DNA of 20,671 nucleotides from contig CAZRHH010000056.1 of assembly GCA_964599885.1 (NCBI GenBank), positions 1 to 20,671 of the forward strand, given 5' to 3'. Origin of the DNA: CAZRHH01 sp964599885. Its GTDB lineage: Bacteria; Chloroflexota; Dehalococcoidia; DSTF01; JACRBR01. The position numbers were made by a program, and so were the translations under genes. A model generated the notes under the pieces. That model was not told the origin of the DNA and did not search any database. It saw only the letters and a list, made by a program, of their open reading frames with translations. Shown here one piece after another: positions 7,717-14,618 of the stretch (position 1 is its first letter; the number at the start of each line of letters is the position of its first letter).

Positions 7717-10700
7717 CCGAGATCTTCGGCGTTTCCATGACGGCGGTGATGTTCGGGCTGCTCGCGCTGCTCGCCGTCGCGCTCGTCGCGGTGGCGCTCG
7801 TGGCGCTGCGCAACCGCATCCTCTTCGAGATCGGGCTGCGCAACATTCCGCGGCGCCGCGCGCAGTCGACGCTGATCATCGTCGGTCTGATGTTGTCCAC
7901 GGTGATCGTCTCGGCCGCGCTCTCGACCGGCGACACCGTGAATTACAGCATCACCAACGAAACGTACGACAAGCTCGGTCACGTCGACGTGCTTGTCCAG
8001 GTTCGCGACAACCGTGACGAAAGCAGTCTCGATGAGGAGCAGATCGCACCATCGGGCCTCGTGCGGGGCCCGATCGTCGCGGACCTGTTCGCCCGGCTAA
8101 ACGGCGTCGAGGAGGTGGACGGTGTGCTGCCCGTGTTGCGCTTCGCGTTGCCGGCGGAGAGTCGTGGTTCGGAAGTCTCCGTCCCGCAACTCGTCGTCGT
8201 CGGCGTGCAGGAGAGCGCGATCGCCGGGTTCGAGAACGACATCGTGGCGATCAGCGGCGCGCCGATCGACATGAACACGCTCGGCCGCAGCGACATCGTG
8301 CTGAACGAGTCTGCGGCCGCCGCGCTCCAGCTCGCCCCAGGATTCCGCGTCGACCTGTACGCCGGCCGCGTGCCCCGCACGTTCAACGTCGTGGCCGTGG
8401 CAAAGGACAAATTTCTCACCGGCTGGACGCAAGGGCAGCCCAACGGCGCCGTCGTCCGGCTGGAAGCCGCGCAGTTTCTCGCGAACGCCAATGGCGTCGG
8501 TTTCGTCGCGATCTCGAACCGCGGCGGCGTGCGTGATTCGGTCGGGCTGACGGACAGCGTCGCCGGTCCGCTCGAGACGGAGTACGCGGCGACACCGTAC
8601 GAGATCAACCGCATCAAGCAAGACCGCGTCGAACGCGCCGAGGATGTCGGCGCCGACATGACGGCGATCTTCATCGTCCTCGGACTGTTTTCGATCGCCG
8701 CCGGCATGCTGCTCGTGTTCCTGATCATGGCGATGCTCGCGGCCGAGCGCCGGACCGAGATGGGCATGTCGCGCGCCATCGGCACGAAGCGGCTGCAGCT
8801 CATCGAGACGTTCATGGCCGAAGGCATGGCGTACAGCGTGACGGCCGCGGCGATCGGCGCGCTGCTCGGCGTGATCGTATCGCTCGCGATGACGCGCGTC
8901 ATGGCACACATCTTCGACGCATTCGACGTCGGCATCGTGTTCCACGTCACGTGGCGAAGCATCGTCATCGCCTACTGCCTGGGCGTCGTGCTGACGTTCG
9001 CTACGGTCACGGTATCGGCATGGCGGGTCAGCCGTCTCAGCGTCGTCGCCGCGATCCGGGATACGAACGAGGCTCCGGCGCGCGCCACGAGCTGGTTCTC
9101 GGGCGCGCTCGGCGGCACGATGGTGATCGCCGGCGCTGCTCTCACGCTCTACGCGCTGACGCGCGACACGGCCTGGGCGTTTGGCGCCGGCTGCTCGCTC
9201 ATCGCGATCGGCATCGCCTTCGTGGCGCGCGCCCTTGGGCGGCCGGAACGCCTCGTGTTCACGGCGACGAGCATCGTGGTGCTGGTATTGTGGGCGCTGA
9301 TCGCCGGCGAAACGCTGCGCGACATCACGGGTCCGCTCGACTCCGGCATCGAGACGTTCTTCGTCGCCGGCGTGCTGATGGTGGCGGCGGCGACGTTCCT
9401 GATCGTCTACAACGCGGAGTTGCTGCTCGGCACGCTGCGCGGCGTCGGATTCGTCTTCGGCCGCGCTGTGCCCGCCGTGCGGACGTCGATCGCCTATCCG
9501 CTGGCGAATCGCTTCCGCACCGGCATGACGATCGCGATGCTGTCGCTCGTCGTGTTTGCGCTCGTGCTCATTTCCACGCTGAGCCTCAACTTCCGCAACC
9601 TGTTTCTGGGAGACGACTCCGACGGCGGCTGGGAGATCGAGGTGACGGAGAACCCGCGCAATCCGTTCACGGACGCCGCCGGCAACGAACTCGGCGTGCT
9701 CGGCGAGGCGCTCGACCGCGCACTCTACAACACGCGCCAGATCGAATCGATCGCCCGCGTGCAGGTCGGCAACCCGCGCACCACGCTGCTCGCCGAGATC
9801 GGCCCCGAGGGCGAGTTTCTCGAAGAGCACACGTTCCCGGTCGTCGCGGTCGACGACACATTCATCACCGAGAACGAAATCGGGCTGCAGGCGCACGCGA
9901 AGGGCTACGGCCCAACCGACCGCGAAGTGTGGCAGGCGCTGCTCGATGACCCGGCAAACGCGATCATCGACGGCACCGTCGTGCCAGGGATCAACTACGC
10001 GAACGTGACGGAGGGGCGGTTCACGCTCAGCGACTACACAAGCGGCGAGCGCGAGTTCGAAGCCTTCACCATGCGCGTGCGCGATACGGGCGGCGGCTCG
10101 CGGCCGATCCGGATCATCGGCATCATGAACCGGGCGCCGAGTGAGACGTACCGCGGCATGTACATCAGCGAACTATCCTTCGACTTCGGCATCACGCCGC
10201 TGTTCTCGCGCTATTACGTGCGCACCGTTCCCGGCGTCGATGCGTCGGAGCAGGCGCGCGCTATCGAGGCGGCGCTCGCCTCGGAGGGTGTCCGTGCGGC
10301 GTCAATCCAGGAGCGCGTCGAAGACGATCAGCAGTTGAGCGCGGCGTTCTTCTATCTCGTGCAGGGCTTCATGGCGCTCGGACTCGTCGTTGGGCTGGCG
10401 GCGCTCGGCGTCATCGCCTTCCGCACCGTCGTCGAACGGCGGCAGCAGATCGGGCTGATGCGCGCCATCGGCTTCAGCCGCGCGAACGTGCAACTCAGCT
10501 TCATTCTCGAATCAGCGTTCATCGCCGTGCTGGGGATCGCCAACGGCACCGTGCTGGCGCTCTTGCTGGCCAACCGCATCCTGCAGAGCGAGCAGTTCAG
10601 CGCGGCAGGCTTTACGACGTTCGAGGTGCCGTGGCTGCAGATCGGCGCGATGGCCGGCCTCGTGTTCCTGGCGTCCGTATTGACGACGATCATCCCGTCG

Positions 10701-10748
10701 CGGCAAGCGTCGAGCCTGCCGATTGCGGAAGCGCTCAGATACGAATAG
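7713..10748 (+). CDS. FtsX/MacB-type ABC permease, second paralogue
   Basis: A 1011-residue membrane subunit, paralogous over its whole length to the preceding gene. It has the same N-terminal pattern (LRNRILFEIGLRNIPRRRAQ), the same first core (AAERRTEMGMSRAIGTKR), the same middle helix RTGMTIAMLSLVVFALV, the same second core RTVVERRQQIGLMRAIGFSR and the C-terminus SRQASSLPIAEALRYE. It lacks the acidic insertion and part of the central membrane block, which explains the roughly 95-residue difference. The GTG start gives an N-terminus that aligns with the first permease (MTEIFGVSMTAVMFGLL against MNEFFGLSMTYIMIALL). Each permease already contains two FtsX cores, so each could act alone with the ATPase dimer. 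The pair may form two alternative transporters sharing one ATPase, or one could be a heteromeric partner. Confidence 0.92.
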   Translation: MTEIFGVSMTAVMFGLLALLAVALVAVALVALRNRILFEIGLRNIPRRRAQSTLIIVGLMLSTVIVSAALSTGDTVNYSITNETYDKLGHVDVLVQVRDNRDESSLDEEQIAPSGLVRGPIVADLFARLNGVEEVDGVLPVLRFALPAESRGSEVSVPQLVVVGVQESAIAGFENDIVAISGAPIDMNTLGRSDIVLNESAAAALQLAPGFRVDLYAGRVPRTFNVVAVAKDKFLTGWTQGQPNGAVVRLEAAQFLANANGVGFVAISNRGGVRDSVGLTDSVAGPLETEYAATPYEINRIKQDRVERAEDVGADMTAIFIVLGLFSIAAGMLLVFLIMAMLAAERRTEMGMSRAIGTKRLQLIETFMAEGMAYSVTAAAIGALLGVIVSLAMTRVMAHIFDAFDVGIVFHVTWRSIVIAYCLGVVLTFATVTVSAWRVSRLSVVAAIRDTNEAPARATSWFSGALGGTMVIAGAALTLYALTRDTAWAFGAGCSLIAIGIAFVARALGRPERLVFTATSIVVLVLWALIAGETLRDITGPLDSGIETFFVAGVLMVAAATFLIVYNAELLLGTLRGVGFVFGRAVPAVRTSIAYPLANRFRTGMTIAMLSLVVFALVLISTLSLNFRNLFLGDDSDGGWEIEVTENPRNPFTDAAGNELGVLGEALDRALYNTRQIESIARVQVGNPRTTLLAEIGPEGEFLEEHTFPVVAVDDTFITENEIGLQAHAKGYGPTDREVWQALLDDPANAIIDGTVVPGINYANVTEGRFTLSDYTSGEREFEAFTMRVRDTGGGSRPIRIIGIMNRAPSETYRGMYISELSFDFGITPLFSRYYVRTVPGVDASEQARAIEAALASEGVRAASIQERVEDDQQLSAAFFYLVQGFMALGLVVGLAALGVIAFRTVVERRQQIGLMRAIGFSRANVQLSFILESAFIAVLGIANGTVLALLLANRILQSEQFSAAGFTTFEVPWLQIGAMAGLVFLASVLTTIIPSRQASSLPIAEALRYE

Positions 10749-10765
10749 GTTCGCGCGAATGTACG

Positions 10766-10831
10766 ACTGGTGTGTGTGGTGTCTGGTGTTTGGTGGTTGC
10801 GAGTACCAGACACTAGACACTAGACACCAGT
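10766..10831. repeat. Palindromic heptamer repeat (GGTGTCT family), copy A
   Basis: The left arm (10766-10797) is made of 7-bp units GGTGTCT, GGTGTTT and GGTGGTT. The right arm (10804-10831) holds ACCAGAC, ACTAGAC, ACTAGAC and ACCAGT. The arms pair over about 26 bp with G-U pairs and one 2-nt bulge around a short loop. It sits between the permease stop and the next gene and could act as a transcription terminator or mRNA stabiliser. Confidence 0.7.
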
Positions 10832-10857
10832 TCCCCGGATCCATACAGGAGCCTAGG

Positions 10858-11067
10858 ATGAAAACTGACATCTACGAATCCGACCCGTTCACGCCGAAGA
10901 AGGGGCGGCTGCTCGGCAGCATCGCCTCCGAGTATCGCTTTCAGAAGGGCGACGAGATGTTCTTCGACGATATGCCCGAACGCACGAAGGTCCGCGTCAT
11001 CGACGTCCGCATCCACATCAAGGGCAACGGCGATATCGTGCGGGAGATATTGGCGCTGGAGCTGTAG
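10858..11067 (+). CDS. Conserved-looking 69-residue protein, unknown
   Basis: A small soluble protein beginning MKTDIYESDPFTPKKGRLLG. The ATG has AGGAG at 10847-10851. Composition and codon usage match the surrounding genes. The C-terminal half (TKVRVIDVRIHIKGNGDIVREILALEL) reads as two beta strands with a turn, while the middle is acidic and aromatic (GDEMFFDDMPE). There is no cysteine, signal peptide or membrane segment. The gene is bracketed by two copies of a palindromic heptamer repeat (10766-10831 and 11104-11190), so it may form its own unit. I do not recognise the family. Confidence 0.75.
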   Translation: MKTDIYESDPFTPKKGRLLGSIASEYRFQKGDEMFFDDMPERTKVRVIDVRIHIKGNGDIVREILALEL

Positions 11068-11103
11068 GGGAGCGGATTCAGGTGACGCCGTGAGCTTCGG
11101 AGA

Positions 11104-11190
11104 CTGGTGTCTGGTGTTTGGTGTCTGGGGGCACGACACGAGAGTTCAGTCCCGATTCCCCTCAGGCCCGTACCAGACACCAGACACCAG
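11104..11190. repeat. Palindromic heptamer repeat (GGTGTCT family), copy B
   Basis: The left arm (11104-11126) has units GGTGTCT, GGTGTTT and GGTGTCT. The right arm (11171-11190) has ACCAGAC, ACCAGAC and ACCAG. The arms pair over 20 bp with one G-U pair around a 47-nt loop. It is related in sequence to copy A, on the other side of the 69-residue gene. Confidence 0.7.
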
Positions 11191-11259
11191 AAACAAATCC
11201 TCGAAAGCAGACCAGCAGATTCATCCCGCGCCTCCTCTCGTTGCCCGCGAATAGTAGGC

Positions 11260-11724
11260 TCACGGCAAGCGTTCTCCAACCAGGATTTCCACATTCTTGG
11301 AGTCCGGGTCGTAGATGAGAGCGATATGGTCTTCACACGGACTCCTGAGCACGACGGACTCCTTGTCGCGGCGAGGGAGAACCGCCCTCCGCTCCTCCGT
11401 CCAAACGCACCCATCCGTCTCGACCGACTGATATTTTCCATCTTCGGTAGTGAAGATGTCGGCTGCCGCCGGTAGCTTCTTCTGCTGCGTAACTGGGCCG
11501 TCTCTGGTTGGAAGTGGCTCGATCTGATCGTGTGGTCGCGGCACAGGGCCGGGGTTAGTGGCGACAGGGATCGCTGTTGGATCTTCAGCAAGGGAGTCCG
11601 GCGGCCTCTCCGGATCAGCACCCTCTTGCGCGATGACGATGGAGGTGGCGACGACCGTCCCGACGATCAACGCCGCACTCACGGCCGCGAGACCCCTTAG
11701 TGCAAGTTTGGGTCGAATGTTCAT
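11260..11724 (-). CDS. Small secreted or membrane-anchored protein, unknown
   Basis: A 154-residue protein with an N-terminal export signal: a basic start MNIRPKLALRG, then a hydrophobic stretch to about residue 33 ending near IAQEG, where signal peptidase could cut. A proline-rich, low-complexity linker follows (about 35-75). The C-terminal domain (about 85-154) has two cysteines, at about 106 and 129, likely to form a disulfide outside the cell (DGCVWTEERR, RSPCEDHIALIYDP). The ATG at 11724 is preceded on the minus strand by AAGGAAGG. The gene is less GC-rich than its neighbours, which may indicate acquisition. It is transcribed divergently from rex. No family recognised. Confidence 0.72.
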   Translation of the reverse strand: MNIRPKLALRGLAAVSAALIVGTVVATSIVIAQEGADPERPPDSLAEDPTAIPVATNPGPVPRPHDQIEPLPTRDGPVTQQKKLPAAADIFTTEDGKYQSVETDGCVWTEERRAVLPRRDKESVVLRSPCEDHIALIYDPDSKNVEILVGERLP

Positions 11725-11791
11725 GGCCTTCCTTTTGCCGGACAGTCGGCAGAGCCCCTAACGTACGCCTCCGTCAGATTCTTGTCAAAAC

Positions 11792-11807
11792 CCGACTTCC
11801 GACCTCC
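11792..11807. repeat. Short heptamer tract, inverted relative to the one after murT
   Basis: CCGACTT and CCGACCT are followed by CC. This is the reverse complement of the GGAGGTC/GGAAGTC units at 883-896. The tract lies in the divergent spacer between the secreted protein and rex. It is short, so its membership rests on the match to the longer tract. Confidence 0.5.
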
Positions 11808-11832
11808 ACCGCCCCAACCCCGCCCCCTCTCG

Positions 11833-11860
11833 TTGCACCTCCCCCGGGCCGATGTTACAT
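11833..11860 (+). promoter_or_regulatory. Candidate promoter of the rex operon
   Basis: TTGCAC at 11833-11838 and TTACAT at 11855-11860 are spaced by 16 bp, which predicts a transcript start at about 11867, inside the adjacent palindrome. It lies about 60 bp before the rex start codon. Confidence 0.5.
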
Positions 11861-11877
11861 TGCGCCAAAATGCGCAA
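11860..11877. promoter_or_regulatory. Candidate Rex operator (autoregulatory)
   Basis: TTGCGCCAAAATGCGCAA is an 18-bp palindrome, TTGCGC-N6-GCGCAA. Known Rex operators are 18-bp palindromes with TTG...CAA ends (TTGTGAA-N4-TTCACAA), so length and end bases agree while the inner bases differ. It overlaps the predicted -10 and transcript start 43 bp upstream of rex, where binding would block transcription. Rex genes are often autoregulated. Confidence 0.55.
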
Positions 11878-11919
11878 ATGGGCGCACCTGCCCCGCTTCC
11901 AGATTCGCGCAGGAGCCAC

Positions 11920-12579
11920 ATGCCCATCGAGATTCCCGACGTAGTGATCGACCGGCTCCCTATGTATGCGCGCGCGCTCTCGTCGCTCGATCGTAACGGG
12001 CGCGAAGTCGTCAGCTCGCAGGAGCTGGGCTCGCAGCTGGGCATCACGCCGGCGCAGATTCGCAAGGACCTCAGTTACTTCGGCCGCTTCGGCAAGCAGG
12101 GGCGCGGCTACAACGTCAAGCGCCTGCTCGAAGAGCTGCACCAGATCCTCGGCCTCGACCGCGACTGGACGATGGTGCTCGTCGGCGTCGGCCAGCTTGG
12201 GCGCGCGATCCTGCAGTACGCGGGCTTTGGGCCGCAAGGCTTCCGCATCATCGCCGCCTTCGATGCCGACCCTCACATGGTCGGACAGACGATCGAGCAG
12301 CTCGACGTGCGGCCCGTGTCGGATCTCGAAGACGTGCTGGCCAACACGCACGTCGACGTCGGCATCGTCGCCACACCCGCCGCGTCGGCGCAAAGCGTGA
12401 TCGATGCGCTGGTAGACTGTGGCGTGAAGGCGATCCTCAATTACGCGCCGATCGCCGCACAGGTGCCGCGCGACGTACACATCAAGGACATCGACCCGGT
12501 GCTGTCGCTGCAATCGATGACGTTTTACTTGAAGAACGAAGTGCCGGCGAACGCCAAGCGCTCCGTCGCCGGCCAGTGA
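11920..12579 (+). CDS. rex: Redox-sensing transcriptional repressor Rex
   Basis: Rex is a homodimeric repressor that binds DNA when NADH is low and lets go as NADH/NAD+ rises, controlling fermentation, respiration and anaerobic redox genes. The 219 residues are of usual length (about 210-220). The winged-helix domain occupies residues 1-80 and carries the family signature RKDLSYFGRFGKQGRGYNV at 48-66. The Rossmann domain follows, with GVGQLGRA (89-96) binding the dinucleotide and an acidic residue ending the second strand (AAFDAD). The swapped C-terminal helix includes LQSMTFYLKN. The ATG at 11920 is chosen for its AGGAG ribosome site (11911-11915) and agreement with the family start, although the frame is open further upstream. 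The stop codon overlaps the GTG of the FTR-type selenoprotein gene, so the two are co-translated. Confidence 0.96.
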   Translation: MPIEIPDVVIDRLPMYARALSSLDRNGREVVSSQELGSQLGITPAQIRKDLSYFGRFGKQGRGYNVKRLLEELHQILGLDRDWTMVLVGVGQLGRAILQYAGFGPQGFRIIAAFDADPHMVGQTIEQLDVRPVSDLEDVLANTHVDVGIVATPAASAQSVIDALVDCGVKAILNYAPIAAQVPRDVHIKDIDPVLSLQSMTFYLKNEVPANAKRSVAGQ

Positions 12580-13199
12580 GCACGATGGACGACGAACGCA
12601 CCGACGACGGCACGTCCGACGCGCAGAGCAGCGGCGAGCCGCCACCGCAGCGGCCCGAGCAGCAGCCGGCGGTCGACGCCGTCAGCGACGAAGATCGCGC
12701 GCAGGCCTCGCCGAAGAACGTCGAGAAGATGTGGAAGTTCGTCGAGAAGTTCGCCGACAAGAGCGGGACGTATCTTCATCCCCAGCGCGAGATCACGGAG
12801 TTCCTCGTCATCGGCCTGGCCAAGCACATCGACGAGGTCGGCCGGCCGCTGTGTCCGTGCAACTTCTACGAGGACAAGGCGGAAGAAGCGAAGAGCAGTA
12901 CGTGGATCTGCGCCTGCGAGGAGATGCAGAAGTACAAGTACTGCCATTGACTGCTCTTCTGTAATTCGGAAGGTCTTCCGATCACCGAGCACTTGCCAGA
13001 GGGGCACGAAGGACGCGAAATCTACGGCGTCATCAAGGACGAGCAGCCCGACAAGGGCCGCGCGCTCGGCCGCCTCGAAGAAAAGCAGGGCCGCAAGATC
13101 GAGAAGTCGGGCGGCCACAAATCGTCGCTCCCCAGCGGCGAGGGGAACGTGCGGCCGGCGGCGTCCGGGGACGCGGAACCTGAGAACCCAGAAACCTAG
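12576..13199 (+). CDS. Ferredoxin:thioredoxin reductase-type catalytic protein, predicted selenoprotein (Sec125, TGA at 12948-12950)
   Basis: The FTR catalytic subunit uses a [4Fe-4S] cluster beside a redox disulfide to reduce thioredoxin-like partners one electron at a time. The full family pattern is present: CPC at 93-95, sixteen residues, CAC at 112-114, eight residues, then CH at 123-124. The next codon, where the family has the last Cys, is TGA. In the characterised cyanobacterial enzyme this Cys (87) forms the active disulfide with the second Cys of CPC, the equivalent of Cys95 here. The frame then continues LLFCNSEGLPITEH, matching the family's C(M/L)LF continuation, and stays open with G/C-ending codons to TAG at 13197. 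A SECIS hairpin follows the TGA. I therefore call one 207-residue selenoprotein, not a 124-residue truncation. GTG 12576 overlaps the rex stop; ATG 12585 is the alternative start. The N-terminal 45 residues and C-terminal 60 are low-complexity. No ferredoxin or variable subunit is adjacent. Confidence 0.88.
12952..12991 (+). promoter_or_regulatory. Bacterial SECIS element
   Basis: Immediately after the TGA, TGCTC (12952-12956) pairs with GAGCA (12987-12991). After an internal loop, TCGGAA (12966-12971) pairs perfectly with TTCCGA (12976-12981) around a GGTC loop. The apical loop begins 21 nt after the TGA, within the window used by bacterial SelB. The loop context GGUCU is the same as in the E. 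coli fdhF SECIS. Codons in the upper stem (TGT, AAT, GGT, CTT) depart from the gene's G/C-ending preference, as expected if RNA structure constrains them. Confidence 0.87.
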
Positions 13200-13204
13200 A
13201 ACCT
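13176..13204. repeat. Degenerate 7-8 bp tandem repeat (GAACCT type) overlapping the selenoprotein gene end
   Basis: Repeated AACC cores occur at 13177, 13185, 13193 and 13200 (spacing 8, 8, 7). The TAG stop of the selenoprotein frame lies inside the tract, so its last residues (EPENPET) are encoded by repeat DNA and are unlikely to matter for function. Confidence 0.55.
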
Positions 13205-13230
13205 GGCGCGCGATCGTCGCCGGCGCGTCG

Positions 13231-13277
13231 GCTTGCGATGCCGGGGCGGACATGTGGGTCCGCCCCTACTGCGTTGA
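13231..13277. repeat. REP-like hairpin repeat, copy 1
   Basis: GGGGCGGAC (13243-13251) and GTCCGCCCC (13258-13266) form a perfect 9-bp stem with a 6-nt loop. The 47-bp unit matches the one at 14533-14579 with only two differences. It lies between the convergent selenoprotein and lipoprotein genes, may act as a bidirectional terminator, and supplies the lipoprotein's stop codon (13266-13268). Confidence 0.8.
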
Positions 13278-14288
13278 AGGACGTTCGGATCCATCAACGG
13301 CGCCGTCGCGCCACACAATCGAAAACCCATCGCACGGAACCTGATCCTCATCGACTGGAACCGGCAGCAATAGATCGGCATTGGCGACGATGCGCACTGC
13401 TTGATCAGGCATCGCATCGAGCGCCTGGACGACGATGCCGCGACCGTCGTAGTAGGCGATCGCGCGCCCGTCGGGCGACCACGCCGCGCCGCATCCGCCG
13501 CCGATGATGCGCTGCTCACCGGTGATGTCGATCACGCTGATCGGGCCGAACGGCTCGGGACTCCCGAGCGCGGACGTGACGAGTGCGCCTTCGTCTGCGG
13601 GGTTCTGATGACTCGCTACGCCATGCCGGAGCGCCGTGAACGGGAGTGCGGCGCCTGTTTCCTGGCCGAGCAGGTTGTAAGCGACGCCTGTGAGGCCATC
13701 GGATCCGCCCACAACGACAATCGACGCGACGCGCGGCTCGGGTGAGCGGCTTGCCGACCAAGTGGCTTCAGGAAAAGAGGGTAGCTCTGACGGTTCCAGG
13801 ATCACGCGCTGATCCGATCCGTCCGGGCGGATCACAAGAACATCGGCGCTGCCACTACCGCAACAGCGCTGGCGCGTCACGAGCAGCCACTCGCCATCCG
13901 GCGACCAATGCACGGCGCGCGGCTCCAGCGACCAGTCCGATGCGGCGGGCGGCATCGCGAGATCAACGTACAGATCGACCGTCACATACGGATTCCGCGG
14001 ATCGTCGGCGTCCGCAACCAGCAGCCTGCGCCTCCCCTCGAGATACGCGATGCGCGTTCCATCGGGTGAGAACGTCGGCGATGTGAGCAAGTTATCGGCG
14101 TCGTGCGGTCTGGCCGATTGCCCGAGTTCGGTTCCGTCGGGACGTACTTGCCAGAACGTGCCATCGATCGCGAACGTGAGTTGGTCTACGGGTTCAGGTG
14201 GCGGTGTGGGTGCTGGTGGCTCGGCGTCGCTATTGGAGCAGGCCATTAGTGCCGCTGCGCAGACAGCGGCGAAGAGGCGAGTGAGCAT
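13266..14288 (-). CDS. Lipoprotein with WD40/TolB-like (PD40) beta-propeller
   Basis: A 340-residue protein anchored outside the membrane by lipid. The start at 14288 is chosen because GGGAGG precedes it and it begins a lipoprotein signal, MLTRLFAAVCAAALMAC, with lipobox LMAC and lipidated Cys17. The longer open frame upstream runs into a MITE. A short Pro-rich tether (PPAPTPPPEP) follows, then propeller blades with the PD40-type motif SPDGTRIAYLEG, SPDGEWLLVT and SPDGRAIAYYDG. A CC pair lies in the second blade (RQRCCGSG). Such propellers bind ligands or partner proteins; a specific role cannot be read. The stop codon lies in REP copy 1, so the C-terminal tail appears to have been set by the repeat insertion. 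Confidence 0.85.
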   Translation of the reverse strand: MLTRLFAAVCAAALMACSNSDAEPPAPTPPPEPVDQLTFAIDGTFWQVRPDGTELGQSARPHDADNLLTSPTFSPDGTRIAYLEGRRRLLVADADDPRNPYVTVDLYVDLAMPPAASDWSLEPRAVHWSPDGEWLLVTRQRCCGSGSADVLVIRPDGSDQRVILEPSELPSFPEATWSASRSPEPRVASIVVVGGSDGLTGVAYNLLGQETGAALPFTALRHGVASHQNPADEGALVTSALGSPEPFGPISVIDITGEQRIIGGGCGAAWSPDGRAIAYYDGRGIVVQALDAMPDQAVRIVANADLLLPVPVDEDQVPCDGFSIVWRDGAVDGSERPSTQ

Positions 14289-14324
14289 GGCACCTCCCGC
14301 ATTGCCCTGCGAATGACAGTCTAA

Positions 14325-14444
14325 CAGGGTGTTGAAAAGTCGTCGGCACCACGATGTGGTTGCACGAGAAGTTCTGTCATGAACCGACGAACGCGGGCTG
14401 AAAGCCCGCTCCACAGATCAGTCGAGTGTTTTTTCAATGCCCTG
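14325..14444. mobile_element. MITE-like element, copy 1 (120 bp)
   Basis: Imperfect terminal inverted repeats, CAGGGTGTTGAAAA and the complement of TTTTCAATGCCCTG, enclose about 90 bp and are flanked by a CTAA direct repeat (14321-14324 and 14445-14448), a likely 4-bp target duplication. An internal hairpin GCGGGC-TGAAA-GCCCGC (about 14393-14409) and its flank are shared with copy 2 at 18077. There is no coding capacity, so movement would need a transposase elsewhere in the genome. Confidence 0.75.
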
Positions 14445-14532
14445 CTAACGCGGTTGCGGGAGCTGGCCGATCGATCTGGTTTCGCCGGGAGCTGCGCTGA
14501 TTGCGATGAAGCGCCCCGGATCGACGCGGTGG

Positions 14533-14579
14533 GCTTGCGATACCGGGGCGGACACGTGGGTCCGCCCCTACTGCGTTGA
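14533..14579. repeat. REP-like hairpin repeat, copy 2
   Basis: GGGGCGGAC (14545-14553) and GTCCGCCCC (14560-14568) form a perfect stem with a 6-nt loop, almost identical to copy 1. With the MITE it makes up most of the 330-bp spacer between the lipoprotein and the portal gene; I see no gene in the rest of that spacer. Confidence 0.8.
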
Positions 14580-14618
14580 TATACGCAACGCGCCTCAGGC
14601 TGCATCTCCGACGCGAGT

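Noticed and set aside
8097..9896. Long minus-strand open frame of 599 codons inside the second permease
   Set aside because: It is antisense to a gene with clear FtsX motifs. The product is Arg/His/Asp-rich low-complexity sequence typical of the antisense frame of GC-rich genes.
12948..12950. The TGA as an ordinary stop, nonsense mutation or frameshift in the FTR gene
   Set aside because: The same frame continues with the expected family residues and coding-like codons, the TGA falls exactly on a catalytic Cys position, and a SECIS hairpin follows. An ordinary truncation explains none of these.
14289..14414. N-terminal extension of the lipoprotein frame
   Set aside because: It precedes a perfect lipoprotein signal with its own ribosome site and runs into the MITE, so translation from 14414 is implausible.
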